From positions 62,001-126,000 of the forward strand of contig NZ_JAHKPU010000017.1 in the NCBI RefSeq assembly GCF_018860505.1: a DNA stretch of 64,000 nucleotides. Direction: 5' to 3'. The notes beneath the pieces were generated by a model that saw only the letters and a program-made list of their open reading frames with translations, made no database searches and was not told the DNA's origin. This document shows positions 9,341-18,494 of this stretch, in pieces. Position 1 is the stretch's first letter, and each line of letters opens with the position of its first letter. The position numbers and the translations under genes are program-made. The DNA comes from Pacificibacter marinus. GTDB taxonomy: Bacteria > Pseudomonadota > Alphaproteobacteria > Rhodobacterales > Rhodobacteraceae.

Positions 9341-10327
9341 ATGACCCAACAGACACTCACAGCCGCTCGTGTCGAAGCGGCCAGTTTGCCGATTATTGAC
9401 GTGGCCGATCTGTCTTCAAGCGATCCAAGCAAACGAGCTGCGGTCGGCGCTGCACTTCGAGCGGCCTGCCTCGACAAAGGTTTTTTTTACTGCAGTGGGC
9501 ATGGCATTCCGCAGGGTCTTATCGACGCTGCGTTCCAAGAGGCCCGTGCGCTGTTCGACCTGCCCGATGCCGACAAGGACCTTCTGGACAAGTCCAACTC
9601 AAACTGTAATCGCGGCTATGAAACGTTGGGCGGCCAGACCTTGGAAACTGGTGCAATGCCTGACCGCAAAGAGGGCTATTACATCGGTGTTGAACTGCCG
9701 GAAAACGATCCGCGCGTTGTGGAAGGTCGCTTTAATCGCGGACCCAACATCTGGCCCTCCGACCTCGCCGGTTTTCAGCCGACGATGCAGGCCTATTACG
9801 CGGCGCTCTCGGTGCTGGGTGAAACTTTGATGCGCGGCATCGCATTGTCGCTTGACCTGCCGGAAGACACCTTTGCCCCTTATTGCCAAGACCATCTTGC
9901 AACGCTGCGCCTGCTGCACTATCCGCCCGCCCGCCCCTATGCACCGGACGAACGTGGCGCAGGCGCGCATACCGATTTCGGCGGGTTGACGATCCTGATG
10001 CAGGACGACAATGGCGGGTTGCAGGTTTTCGATGCGGCGTCCGATGGGTGGATCCACGCCGATCCTGTCCCTGGCACGTTCGTGGTCAACCTCGGCGACA
10101 TGATCGCGCGCTGGACCAATGATCGGTATCGCTCGACCTTGCATCGGGTCATGAACACTTCTGGCCGAGAGCGGTATTCAATCCCGTTCTTCTACGTCGG
10201 CAATCCTGACTACGAAGTGAAGTGTATTCCGACCTGCCTCGAACCCGGTGAGAGCCCTAAATACGACACCATCACCGTCGAAGGGCACCTCAACTCAATG
10301 TACAAGAAAACTTATGTCAGTAAGTGA
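9341..10327 (+). CDS. 2-oxoglutarate/Fe(II) dioxygenase, isopenicillin N synthase-like
   Basis: A 328-residue protein with a DIOX_N-like N-terminal region (LPIIDVADLSSSD, GFFYCSGHGIP) and a C-terminal double-stranded beta-helix. The iron ligands are visible as HTDFGG (H-x-D) and the distal His in STLHRVMN; the oxoglutarate-binding R-x-S motif is in RERYSIPFF. Such enzymes hydroxylate or oxidatively rearrange small molecules. An AGGAGA site precedes the ATG. It opens an operon with an alpha/beta hydrolase, an importer and a deaminase, so it probably oxidises the imported compound or a deaminated product. The substrate is unknown. Confidence 0.92.
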   Translation: MTQQTLTAARVEAASLPIIDVADLSSSDPSKRAAVGAALRAACLDKGFFYCSGHGIPQGLIDAAFQEARALFDLPDADKDLLDKSNSNCNRGYETLGGQTLETGAMPDRKEGYYIGVELPENDPRVVEGRFNRGPNIWPSDLAGFQPTMQAYYAALSVLGETLMRGIALSLDLPEDTFAPYCQDHLATLRLLHYPPARPYAPDERGAGAHTDFGGLTILMQDDNGGLQVFDAASDGWIHADPVPGTFVVNLGDMIARWTNDRYRSTLHRVMNTSGRERYSIPFFYVGNPDYEVKCIPTCLEPGESPKYDTITVEGHLNSMYKKTYVSK

Positions 10328-11111
10328 TCCTGTCGTTCTCATCCACGGCGCGTGGCAAGGTAGCTGGTCGTGGGATATCCTACGGCCGATGCTCGAATCC
10401 CAGAATTTTGATGTCATACCTGTCGATCTGCCGGGCAATGGCGCGGACGGATCAAATCCGGCTGCGACCACATTCGAAGGCTGTCTCGACTATCTCGACG
10501 ACATCATTTCTGATTTCAAACGTGTCAGCGTTGTCGGCCATTCTGGGGGCGGTGTGTTTGCATCGGCTCTGGCAGAACGCAACTCAAAGGTGACCCGTAT
10601 CGCATATGTCGCGGGCATGATGCTTCCTGCGGACCGAACCTTTGCCGATGTTCGCGCCGAGGGTTTGGAGGGGGACGACTCTCTGCCTGGTGTCGCGCCT
10701 TTTCTTGAGTGGAGCGCGGATGGGAAGGTATCGACAGTCCCGCGTCACATCGCAAAAGCGATCTTCCTGAGCGATTGTCCAGCAGATGTGGCACATGCCG
10801 CCAGCGCCAAACTAACACCACAGGGGGATGCAGCACGTTCGATCAGTCTGACTTCGGTGGATCGCGTCACATCGCTACCGAGGTTCTACATTGAAGCGAT
10901 CGAGGACCTTTCGTTGCCGATCGTGGTGCAACGCCACATGCAGGCGCTCATGCCGGGTGCGTTGATTGCAGATCTTCCAACTGGTCACGTTCCACAGGTG
11001 TCTGCGCCAAATCTTTTAGCCGATCTTCTGGTCCCTTTCCTGAAGGGGATGAGGGACGCGGAAGCCCTGGAACCTCTTCGGCCTCTTCAACACACCGCCA
11101 GCCTCACCTGA
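10314..11111 (+). CDS. Alpha/beta hydrolase
   Basis: The ATG at 10314 overlaps the last 14 bp of the dioxygenase gene; starting here gives the canonical first strand (VVLIHGAWQGSWSWD). The 265-residue protein shows the nucleophile elbow GHSGGG, a likely catalytic His in TGHVPQ, and the length of the small plant-esterase-like branch (methylesterase/hydroxynitrile-lyase type). It probably hydrolyses an ester, amide or lactone formed by the neighbouring oxygenase. Lyase chemistry cannot be excluded. Confidence 0.88.
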   Translation: MSVSDPVVLIHGAWQGSWSWDILRPMLESQNFDVIPVDLPGNGADGSNPAATTFEGCLDYLDDIISDFKRVSVVGHSGGGVFASALAERNSKVTRIAYVAGMMLPADRTFADVRAEGLEGDDSLPGVAPFLEWSADGKVSTVPRHIAKAIFLSDCPADVAHAASAKLTPQGDAARSISLTSVDRVTSLPRFYIEAIEDLSLPIVVQRHMQALMPGALIADLPTGHVPQVSAPNLLADLLVPFLKGMRDAEALEPLRPLQHTASLT

Positions 11112-11169
11112 TCGCGGAGCCCAAATCGTCAAACGCCCATCAAACGTCAAACCTGTAACGGAGAAACAC

Positions 11170-12147
11170 ATGTCTAAACTAAATTCACTTATCCTATCGT
11201 CCGGACTGATCATTGCGGCTGCGACGGCCCACGCGGATGATGCTGTCAATTTCATGATCGACTGGCTGCCCGCTGGCGACAAAGCCGTCGTCTACTATGG
11301 CGTCCAGAGCGGGATCTTTGAAGACGCCGGGCTCGACGTCTCAATCCTCGTGGGAAAGGGATCCTCAGACGTGGTAACCAAACTTGCCACCGGCACTGCT
11401 GATGTTGGCTCAGGGGGGCTGTCGGCCCTGCTGCAAGCGGTCGCTACGGACAATGTTCCAGTTAAGGCTGTCTTGTCATTCTACAGCATTCAGCCGGACG
11501 CCATTTTCACCACCGAAGGGTCAGGTATTGAAAGCATTGCCGATCTCGTCGGCAAAGACGTGGGTACTGCGACATTCTCGTCTTCCAACGTCGTTTGGCC
11601 GCTGTTGCTCGAAGCCAACGGGTTGGCTCCGGATGCGATCGTTCCCACAAAGATTGATCCCGGCGCGCTGGCTCCAATGCTTGCCACGGGGCAAATGGAT
11701 GCAACGATTAACTGGTCAACCGTGTCACCCGCCTTTGACAACGTCTTAGCTGAGACGGGCGAGACATTGAAAGTCCTGCCGTGGTCCGAATTTGGATATA
11801 CCGGTTATGGTTTGTCGATCTTTGCTTCGGATACGATGATTGACGAGCGGCCCGAGGTCTTATCCCGGTTCGTGACAGCCTACATGGAGGCGACTGAGGC
11901 GGCGATTGCTGATCCCGCAGGGGCCGCAGCGGCTCTGAAGCAAATGGTGCCTGAAGTTGACGAAGCGCAGGCTGAGGAACAATGGACAGTTTCGATTCCG
12001 TTGATTGAAAACTCTATCAGCGACGAGAATGGCAAGGGCCGTTTTGAGCCAGAGCTGCTTGCGACTACGTGGGACTGGGTTGCCAGATCGCAAGGGATGG
12101 ATCCCGCATCTATGGACCCAAGCAGTGCCGTCGCCGTCGTCGAGTGA
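11170..12147 (+). CDS. ABC transporter substrate-binding protein, NMT1/SsuA type
   Basis: A 325-residue protein with a signal peptide (residues 1-22, ending THA) and the NMT1/THI5-like fold: FMIDWLPAGDKAVVYYGVQSGIFEDAGLDV, then the GTADVGSGG segment. This family delivers sulfonates, nitrate, pyrimidine precursors, purine-like and other small organic compounds. It is followed by the matching ATPase and permease. Deaminase and oxygenase neighbours favour an N-heterocycle, but that is inference. Confidence 0.92.
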   Translation: MSKLNSLILSSGLIIAAATAHADDAVNFMIDWLPAGDKAVVYYGVQSGIFEDAGLDVSILVGKGSSDVVTKLATGTADVGSGGLSALLQAVATDNVPVKAVLSFYSIQPDAIFTTEGSGIESIADLVGKDVGTATFSSSNVVWPLLLEANGLAPDAIVPTKIDPGALAPMLATGQMDATINWSTVSPAFDNVLAETGETLKVLPWSEFGYTGYGLSIFASDTMIDERPEVLSRFVTAYMEATEAAIADPAGAAAALKQMVPEVDEAQAEEQWTVSIPLIENSISDENGKGRFEPELLATTWDWVARSQGMDPASMDPSSAVAVVE

Positions 12148-12241
12148 CGCACAAAATCCATCCGTCTCGAACGCCCTGCCCGTCGGCAGGGCACTTCGGC
12201 AGGACCACATGCCTACTATTAAAACCGGAGAGAAGCCAACG

Positions 12242-13042
12242 ATGCAGAATCCACCAGCCATACATTTCAACGGAATCGAGCAGGTTTTCAAAGGCGCAGG
12301 CAGCGCTCCGATCCATGCCCTCACGGCACTCGACTTTACGGTTGGCCGTCACGAATTCGTTTCGGTCCTCGGGCCATCAGGGTGCGGCAAGTCGACATTG
12401 CTGCGTCTGCTGGCTGGGTTAATCCAGCCATCTGCGGGGCAGGTTGAGGTGTTCGGCAATCCGGTGACAACGCCGCGCGATGACGTGGGCATCGTCTTTC
12501 AAAAACCGACCCTGCTCCCGTGGTTATCCGTCATCGACAATGTGACCTTTCCGATAAAGCACAAACAAGGCCGGGTGGGCGAAGCACATCGCAAACGCGG
12601 GTACGAGATGCTCGACCTCGTCAGGCTCGGTGATTTCGCCGATAAGCAGATCGATGAGCTTTCCGGAGGGATGCAGCAGCGCGTCGGTATCGCGCGGGCC
12701 TTGCTGCTGGACCCTGATATCCTGCTTATGGACGAACCGTTCAGCGCTCTGGATGCCCTGTCGCGTGACGAAATGAGCCTTGAGCTGCTGCGGATCTGGC
12801 ACGAAAGACCAAAGACGGTTCTATTCATTACCCATTCCATCCCCGAAGCACTTCTCTTGTCAGACCGGATCATCGTGTTGAGCGAACGCCCGGGCACTGT
12901 ACGCGACGACATCATCGTTCCATTTGATCGTCCAAGAAGCCTTGAGACGATGGCCGATCCCCGGTTCAACGAAATGGCAAACAGCATCCGGCGGCGGTTA
13001 TTCTCTCATCCGGTTAACGCAGCAGCCGGAGGCATGGCATGA
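12242..13042 (+). CDS. ABC transporter ATPase, NitT/TauT family
   Basis: The ATG at 12242 (MQNPPAIHFNGIEQVF) follows a GGAGAG ribosome site; a longer open frame upstream overlaps the binding-protein gene and is not used. The 266-residue protein contains Walker A (GPSGCGKST), signature (LSGGMQQR), Walker B (ILLMDEPFSALD) and switch His (ITHSIPEA) in the SsuB/TauB arrangement. Its stop overlaps the permease start (ATGA). Confidence 0.93.
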   Translation: MQNPPAIHFNGIEQVFKGAGSAPIHALTALDFTVGRHEFVSVLGPSGCGKSTLLRLLAGLIQPSAGQVEVFGNPVTTPRDDVGIVFQKPTLLPWLSVIDNVTFPIKHKQGRVGEAHRKRGYEMLDLVRLGDFADKQIDELSGGMQQRVGIARALLLDPDILLMDEPFSALDALSRDEMSLELLRIWHERPKTVLFITHSIPEALLLSDRIIVLSERPGTVRDDIIVPFDRPRSLETMADPRFNEMANSIRRRLFSHPVNAAAGGMA

Positions 13043-13938
13043 CAATGGTTACGGAACACTCTGGCGGCAATACCCAGCCGAGCCCTGAGCCTTCATCTGT
13101 CGGCGATCAAGCACGCGCAGCCCAGCTGAAAGCTCTGATCGAGCCCTCGGCACCCACGGGATTACAAAAGGTCATCACCATCCTCGACCGCTTCACGCCC
13201 TTTTTGATATTTGTAGCGGTTCTGGTCGTCTGGCAGGCCGCGACTTGGATTTTCTCGATCCCGACATTTCTACTTCCCCCGCCAACACTTATCGTGACCG
13301 CTGGATTCGCGGTCGAACCTGCAATCTGGGGGAACCATATTTGGGCGACCTTCCGGGTGGCGACAATCGGCTTTGCAGCCTCAATCCTGATCGGAATTCC
13401 GCTCGCCATTGCTCTGGCCAATTCGCGTTTCCTCACTCGGACTCTTTATCCCGTGTTGATTGTCATCCAGTCCACACCCGTCGTGGCAGTCGCGCCGATC
13501 ATTGTCGTGACACTGGGAGCAGGAGATTTGCCACGCGTCGTTATCACGTTTCTGATTACGTTCTTCCCGATCGTCGTTTCAACAACCACGGGGCTGATGG
13601 CGACGCCTGAGGAACTGATCGAACTGTCCCGTTCCTTGCGTGCAGGCAAGTCACGTGAGATCACCCAGATCCGGCTGCCGTTTGCGCTGCCTTATATCTT
13701 CTCGGCGCTCAAAATATCGGTCACGCTGTCGATTATTGGCGCGGTCGTCGCCGAATTCGTGGCCGCCAATTCCGGGCTTGGGTATTTCATTGGCCTTTCG
13801 ACGTCGTTCTTTAAGATACCGCAGGCCTTTGCCGGGTTGATCGTTCTGGTTCTGCTCAGCCTGCTGATGTTTCGCACTGTGGTTTGGATTCAGACTCGGT
13901 GCGCGCCTTGGTCTCTCCCTAAATCCGAAAGGCACTAA
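13039..13938 (+). CDS. ABC transporter permease, NitT/TauT (SsuC) family
   Basis: A 299-residue inner-membrane protein with a ~50-residue hydrophilic N-terminal extension, then about six transmembrane segments and the family loop (ELSRSLRAGKSREITQIRLP). It completes the binding-protein/ATPase/permease set and is followed 1 bp later by the deaminase gene. Confidence 0.92.
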   Translation: MTMVTEHSGGNTQPSPEPSSVGDQARAAQLKALIEPSAPTGLQKVITILDRFTPFLIFVAVLVVWQAATWIFSIPTFLLPPPTLIVTAGFAVEPAIWGNHIWATFRVATIGFAASILIGIPLAIALANSRFLTRTLYPVLIVIQSTPVVAVAPIIVVTLGAGDLPRVVITFLITFFPIVVSTTTGLMATPEELIELSRSLRAGKSREITQIRLPFALPYIFSALKISVTLSIIGAVVAEFVAANSGLGYFIGLSTSFFKIPQAFAGLIVLVLLSLLMFRTVVWIQTRCAPWSLPKSERH

Positions 13939-13939
13939 C

Positions 13940-14458
13940 ATGACCGCCGATATTCATATCTTCGATGACACCCGAGATGAAGAATTCATGCATTTGGCAA
14001 TTGGCGTCGCAGCCAAATCGCGTGAGGCGGGCGACCATCCCTTTGGCGCCATTCTTGTGGGCCCCGATGGCGCGGTGCTGATAGAACAGGGCAACGCCTT
14101 TTCCGCGCACGGCAGCGATATGACGGCCCATGCCGAACGGGTCTTGGCAACCCGCGCATCGCAGACCTATTCGGCAAAGTTCCTCAACTCCTGCACAATG
14201 TTCACCTCGGCTGAACCCTGCGCGATGTGCGCAGGTGCGGCCTATTGGGCCGGCATCGGCCGGATTGTCTATGGACAGTCCGAAGCGGCTCTGAAGGACC
14301 TGACAGGTGATCACTCGGAGAATCCGACGCTTGATATGCCCTGCCGCGAGGTTTTGGCCTCCGGCCAACGCGTGGTGGTGGTCAAGGGGCCCTTCTTGGC
14401 TGACGAGGCATCAAAGCTTCAGGAAGGTTTTTGGATGACTGCGGATCGAGGCCTCTGA
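13940..14458 (+). CDS. Nucleoside/nucleobase deaminase (guanine-deaminase-like CDA fold)
   Basis: A 172-residue cytidine-deaminase-fold protein with the zinc and proton-shuttle signature HAE (TAHAERV, residues about 57-62) and PCAMC (SAEPCAMCAGA). Length and C-terminal shape fit the GuaD/TadA-like group that deaminates free guanine, cytosine or related bases, rather than a tRNA-specific enzyme. It ends an oxygenase/hydrolase/importer operon, suggesting that deamination of an imported amino-heterocycle is part of the route. The exact substrate is unknown. Confidence 0.88.
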   Translation: MTADIHIFDDTRDEEFMHLAIGVAAKSREAGDHPFGAILVGPDGAVLIEQGNAFSAHGSDMTAHAERVLATRASQTYSAKFLNSCTMFTSAEPCAMCAGAAYWAGIGRIVYGQSEAALKDLTGDHSENPTLDMPCREVLASGQRVVVVKGPFLADEASKLQEGFWMTADRGL

Positions 14459-14936
14459 ACCTTTCTGATCCATGCCTGCATTGCCAAATAGCCGTAATAA
14501 GTGCCAATAGACGTCGTAAAAGAAGATAACAATTGCACCCTTTTGAATTCTCGGGAGGCTCTTTTGCGCCCGCAGAGAACGTCCCTTTCCGCCCAAGGTG
14601 CGTTGCATCGCCGTTGTAGCATTTAAAAAGCAGCCGTTGGCACACTTGAAGCCAATGGCGGTGTTAGTCCGCACAACAGAACTCCACGGGAACTACAGCG
14701 AAGGTTCTCTATCTGCGGCCCTAAATTCAAGGGTGTATTTCAGTCTCATCGGGCTCATGGTTCACTTCGAGGTCGGCGATGCCGCCTCATTATGGCGTCG
14801 GGGACTGGTGCCTCATAAAGGTCCGGTGCGAGGTCGCCTGAGTTCAGGCGCTTCGACATTCGACAGCGAGGTCATCCGGCCACCGTCCCGGTGGGACATC
14901 TTTACACCCGGACGGGCGTATTCTGGTTGGGCTATC
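14459..14936. other. Gene-free interval, likely non-coding end of the IS110 element
   Basis: No convincing gene. The half next to the transposase stop carries two tight inverted repeats: 14835-14850 (CGCCTGA, GT, TCAGGCG) and 14880-14894 (CCACCG, TCC, CGGTGG). Such structure 3' of the recombinase gene is where IS1111-type members of the IS110 family encode their guide (seek/bridge) RNA. Confidence 0.45.
14780..14936 (-). ncRNA. Candidate IS110/IS1111-type guide (seek/bridge) RNA
   Basis: Read on the transposase strand, this segment directly follows the stop codon and folds into at least two perfect stem-loops with 7-bp and 6-bp stems. Position and structure match the guide RNAs described for IS1111-group elements. 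Limits are approximate and no target or donor loop sequences were assigned. Confidence 0.35.
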
Positions 14937-15980
14937 TCATACGGGCAGCTTCTCCTTGGTCCATGCAAAGGTTGTGCCGTCGCGCCAAATACGGGTCATG
15001 ATGACGGCCAGTTTTCTGGCGGTCGCAACAATGGCTTTTTTCATACCTCTGCGTGCCACAAGCCGCATGGCCCAAACTTTGAGCGGCGAGAAGCGCAACA
15101 CACGTTGGATCAGGATGTTAGCCGCCTCATAAAGCAGTTTGCGCATGGCCCCATCCCCGCGTTTTGAGATGCGCCCCGACCAATCCGTTTCGCCGGATTG
15201 ATATCGTCTCGGGGTCAGGCCCAAGTACGCCCCAACATCGGTCGCTCTGCGAAATCGTGCGACATCGTCAATTGTTGCGATGAAGTTGAGGCTGACGATG
15301 GGGCCTACCCTAGGGATGCTGGTCAGTCGCCGCGCCAGAGGATCGTCTTTTGCCAAACGCTGCACCTTGGCATCAATCGCGGTGGTCTCAAGACAGACGG
15401 TTTCATGCACGGCAATCGGTGAAGCGAAGATCATTTCCAAGCTTGGAATGCCTTTGATGGCCATCCCGAGCTGATCGCGGAAACTCTTCCTGCTGTAGCC
15501 TGCATTGACCGGCCCAAGCCGGATCCCATAAGCTTTCAGAAGACCCCGCACTTGCCCTTCGATGTCCATCCGGATGCGGATCAATCGTTCTCGTGATGAT
15601 AGTATGAGACGCAATTGATCGCTTGCCTCACTTTTTACGTGCACTTCAGCATACCAGCCAGTGCGGGCCAGTTGCGCCAGCCCGACAGCATCTGATTTGT
15701 CAGATTTATTCATCCGCGCGGACAATACTTTGTGGGCAGCCCGCGCATCAATGCAGACAACTGGAGCACCTCGTTTGACCAACTCCCTTGTCAACCAAAT
15801 CGATAGTGGACCAGACTCGTGCACGATTTTTTCCACATCATCGGCCTCAGCAGTGATGATGCGCACAATCTCATCAGGGTTTGTCACACACGTTCCCTCG
15901 AATAGGACCGCACCTGCATCATCCACAATGCAAAGCGCACATTCCTTTTGGGCGACATCAATTCCAACGTAGCGTTTCAT
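14937..15980 (-). CDS. IS110-family transposase (RNA-guided-type DEDD recombinase), full length
   Basis: A 347-residue protein with an N-terminal RuvC-like DEDD domain (YVGIDVAQKECALCIVDDAG with Asp8; later MNKSDKSDAVGLAQ) and a C-terminal Tnp_20 domain beginning near the helix-hairpin-helix (SIPRVGPIVSLNFIATI, VGAYLGLTPRRYQSGE) and running through GRISKRGDGAMRKLLYEAA with the conserved serine. All family motifs are intact, so the enzyme may be active. It lies just left of the first serine-recombinase copy; the nucleotide match between the two recombinase copies stops near 16151, so that junction may be the element's other end. Confidence 0.92.
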   Translation of the reverse strand: MKRYVGIDVAQKECALCIVDDAGAVLFEGTCVTNPDEIVRIITAEADDVEKIVHESGPLSIWLTRELVKRGAPVVCIDARAAHKVLSARMNKSDKSDAVGLAQLARTGWYAEVHVKSEASDQLRLILSSRERLIRIRMDIEGQVRGLLKAYGIRLGPVNAGYSRKSFRDQLGMAIKGIPSLEMIFASPIAVHETVCLETTAIDAKVQRLAKDDPLARRLTSIPRVGPIVSLNFIATIDDVARFRRATDVGAYLGLTPRRYQSGETDWSGRISKRGDGAMRKLLYEAANILIQRVLRFSPLKVWAMRLVARRGMKKAIVATARKLAVIMTRIWRDGTTFAWTKEKLPV

Positions 15981-16104
15981 GGTACTTCTCCTCTGGCTTC
16001 AGGGTTTCTCCATCAACAATAGCGATGTTTGAAACCTCACAAGCGGGATTCGCCGCAGATACGCCATGTCTGGTTTCCGCCCTTGTTGCCAAAGCCCATT
16101 GTAT

Positions 16105-17844
16105 TTAGTCGTTACGGCGTAGGGTGTGGATGGGTTGGTTTTTGTAGGTCTTATACAAAGGCAAGTATTTATCAATTCGAGCTCCCGCAACCAACGTAAT
16201 CGCCCCCAAACCCGCACATGATGCGGGTTTTGTCGTTTTTGCGCCCCCCAATGCCAGAATGCCCGCCAATTCTCCAACGAGTTCAATGCGATGCCCGTTT
16301 GGTGCGGTCTCGTCGGGCAGCATCCGTATCGCAGAAACCAGCCCCCGCAGCGCTTCTGTCGCCTCTGTCTTGAGTGCAGGGTCTTGCAGGGCTGACGACA
16401 GATTGCGGATCTTACGCTGATAAGCCTGTGACAGGCTTGGGTGCAAGCGCAGGGTCGGAGGTTCAGGGCTTTGCTCAAGGAGGCTTTCCAGGGACTGCTT
16501 CTCGCGTTCCAGCTCTGCGATGCGGTCCTTCATGCTCGGTTGATACATCCCGTCCTCAATTGCTGTCATGATGCCGTTGATCTTTTTATCGATTTTGGCG
16601 AGATCGCTACGGGCCTGCCCGCGCTCCGCAGTTGCGCCTGCTGCGTTTTGATTGAAGACGCGGTGGTATTCTTCCACGAAGGCTTCCAGCAGTTTGGGGT
16701 GGAGCAGGCTGTCGTGCAGGCCGGTGAGCACGCGGTCTTCGACCGCCTCGCGGGTGATGGTGGCACGGTTGGTGCAGATTGTGTCGCCTTTGTTGCGCGC
16801 ACCTGAGCAGCCGTAGCGCGTTTTGTTGATCAAGGTATAGCTCGAGCCACAGCAGTCGCATTTGAGCAATCCTGAACACAGATAGCTCGGACGCCGCGCA
16901 TTCTCGGGGCGGGTGCGGGCATTTTGGATTCCAGCGGGGTTCATATCTTTGCGCACGGCAGCTTGGCGGGCTTTAACGCGGTCCCATAGAGCGTCATCGA
17001 TAATTTGCAGGTGCGGCACGGCGACAACGACCTTTTGATCGGGCGGGTTCAGGCGAGCTTGGCGTTTTTGCTGTTCTGGGTCTTTGATGAAGTGTTGGCG
17101 ATCCCAAACCAAATTGCCGATATAGAGCTCGTTGTTGAGAATACCGGTGCCGCGTTTCCAGTTGCCCATGATTGTAGAGGGCCCCCATGTGCCTGCGCCT
17201 TTCCCTGTGCCTGTGGTGATGCCATCAGCGTTCAAGCCTGCCGCAATCGTGCGCGCCGAATGGCCGGCATCATATTCTTTGAAAATACGTTCAACGACAG
17301 CGGCCTGATCGGGATCAATGTCACGTTCACCCGTGACGGGGGTGCCATCCTCGTTAAAGGCGCGTCTGACGCGGTAGCCATAGCTGATCCCGCCTGCAGA
17401 TTTACCTTTGCGCACACGGCCCTCAAGACCGCGGTGTGTTTTGGCCGCGAGGTCTTTTAAGAACATCGCGGACAATACACCGTTAATGCCGATATGCATC
17501 TCGCTCACATCGCCTTGCGATACCGTCACGATACGAATGCCTCGATATTGCATTTGCTTTAAGAAGCCAGAAATGTGTTCTTGGTCACGGCTGATACGAT
17601 CGAGGCTTTCTGCCACAACCACGTCGAAAAGGCCGTTGCGGGCATCTTCGAGGAGGTTTTGGTAGCCTGGCCTTTGTAGGGATGCGCCGGAAATCGCCGC
17701 ATCGGAATAGTCATTCGTCGCGGTCCAGCCGCGATCTGCAATCAGCCTGTGGCAGATGCGTTGTTGATCCTCAATTGAGGCATCCGATTGCATGTCTGTC
17801 GAATACCGGGCGTAGGTGACAACGCGAAGAGGTTGGTCGGTCAT
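16105..17844 (-). CDS. Large serine recombinase (copy 1)
   Basis: A 579-residue protein with a resolvase catalytic domain (residues 5-150; catalytic Ser15 in YARYSTD, plus ESLDRISRDQ), a recombinase domain (about 165-265), a zinc beta-ribbon (CSGLLKCDCCGSSYTL, about 330-385) and a coiled-coil segment (about 400-460). Such enzymes catalyse integration, excision or inversion between att sites. It is about 98% identical to the copy at 25866-27575, with nine substitutions over ~560 shared residues by eye. The last ~13 residues (YKNQPIHTLRRND) differ because the repeat breaks at about 16151. A small gene 4 bp upstream forms an operon with it. Confidence 0.93.
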   Translation of the reverse strand: MTDQPLRVVTYARYSTDMQSDASIEDQQRICHRLIADRGWTATNDYSDAAISGASLQRPGYQNLLEDARNGLFDVVVAESLDRISRDQEHISGFLKQMQYRGIRIVTVSQGDVSEMHIGINGVLSAMFLKDLAAKTHRGLEGRVRKGKSAGGISYGYRVRRAFNEDGTPVTGERDIDPDQAAVVERIFKEYDAGHSARTIAAGLNADGITTGTGKGAGTWGPSTIMGNWKRGTGILNNELYIGNLVWDRQHFIKDPEQQKRQARLNPPDQKVVVAVPHLQIIDDALWDRVKARQAAVRKDMNPAGIQNARTRPENARRPSYLCSGLLKCDCCGSSYTLINKTRYGCSGARNKGDTICTNRATITREAVEDRVLTGLHDSLLHPKLLEAFVEEYHRVFNQNAAGATAERGQARSDLAKIDKKINGIMTAIEDGMYQPSMKDRIAELEREKQSLESLLEQSPEPPTLRLHPSLSQAYQRKIRNLSSALQDPALKTEATEALRGLVSAIRMLPDETAPNGHRIELVGELAGILALGGAKTTKPASCAGLGAITLVAGARIDKYLPLYKTYKNQPIHTLRRND

Positions 17845-17848
17845 GATA

Positions 17849-18040
17849 TTACTCCTCCGAAGGTGTGTTTTGTTGGGCTGCGATATCGGCCATTGCTGTT
17901 TGCCGCGCCAACAGGCGCACGATTGTGATCAGGCTGGGATGAGGGTCGGCGGGCGAGCCGCCAGAAGACACAGCGGCAGCGACGGGCGGCACTTCTGCCA
18001 CCTCCTTGTCGCTTGCGTGTGTCTTTTGGTCCCGTGCCAT
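17849..18040 (-). CDS. Small conserved partner protein of the serine recombinase (copy 1)
   Basis: A 63-residue protein ending 4 bp before the recombinase ATG, on the same strand. The N-terminal half is low-complexity (Ala/Pro/Ser) and the C-terminal half is compact (IVRLLARQTAMADIAAQ). The second copy at 27580-27771 keeps the C-terminal half unchanged while the N-terminal half has most of about eight substitutions, which fits a real protein with a constrained C-terminal helix. It may act as a recombination accessory factor; no function is proven. Confidence 0.6.
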   Translation of the reverse strand: MARDQKTHASDKEVAEVPPVAAAVSSGGSPADPHPSLITIVRLLARQTAMADIAAQQNTPSEE

Positions 18041-18494
18041 TGGCCGAGGTCTCCCGCCCGTTCCGGCGCTGCGCCGGACGGTTTAAAGTGATGTATTTGA
18101 AGCCGGAGATGTGTCCGGCGGTGTGGGTATCACTATACTGCATCGGGGACCTCATGGGGGGCGCTAAGCGACTGAAACTATGCGCTGAATGTCGGAATGT
18201 TGTGGATAACTGGCGTGTCGAAAAACTTTACCTCACTTTCGAAGCATTAAAATAGCTATAAAAAATCAACTCTTAAAAAGCTGGAAAAAATCCGGATTTT
18301 ATCTGTCTGCTCTAAAACTTAAAAAACTAAAAATCTCTCGTCTGCCTGTTTGTAAAAAACCGAAAAAAATCATCTGTTCTTTTTAAGACGAAACCCAAAA
18401 ACTGGAAAAATCCTTCAAAAACCGAGAAACTGAAAAACAAACAAACCAAAATAACGCGCACCATAAAATGACCCAGACGCTGATCCTATCTTTT
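18041..18494. other. AT-rich leader of the recombinase module (copy 1), gene-free
   Basis: About 450 bp with no supported gene. From about 18240 it is rich in runs such as GAAAAACCGAAAAA and AAACTGAAAAAC and is conserved in the second copy (from about 27990). It lies upstream of the partner-gene/recombinase pair and may hold their promoter and recombination sites. No att core was identified. Confidence 0.5.

Noticed and set aside
18154-18255. Short plus frame with a CAEC motif beside recombinase copy 1 (and its counterpart near copy 2)
   Set aside because: The two copies end in unrelated sequence and no ribosome site or known domain supports a gene.
18240-18480. A-rich repeated motifs considered as iterons or a CRISPR array
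   Set aside because: The units are irregular in length and spacing, with no constant repeat or spacer pattern.
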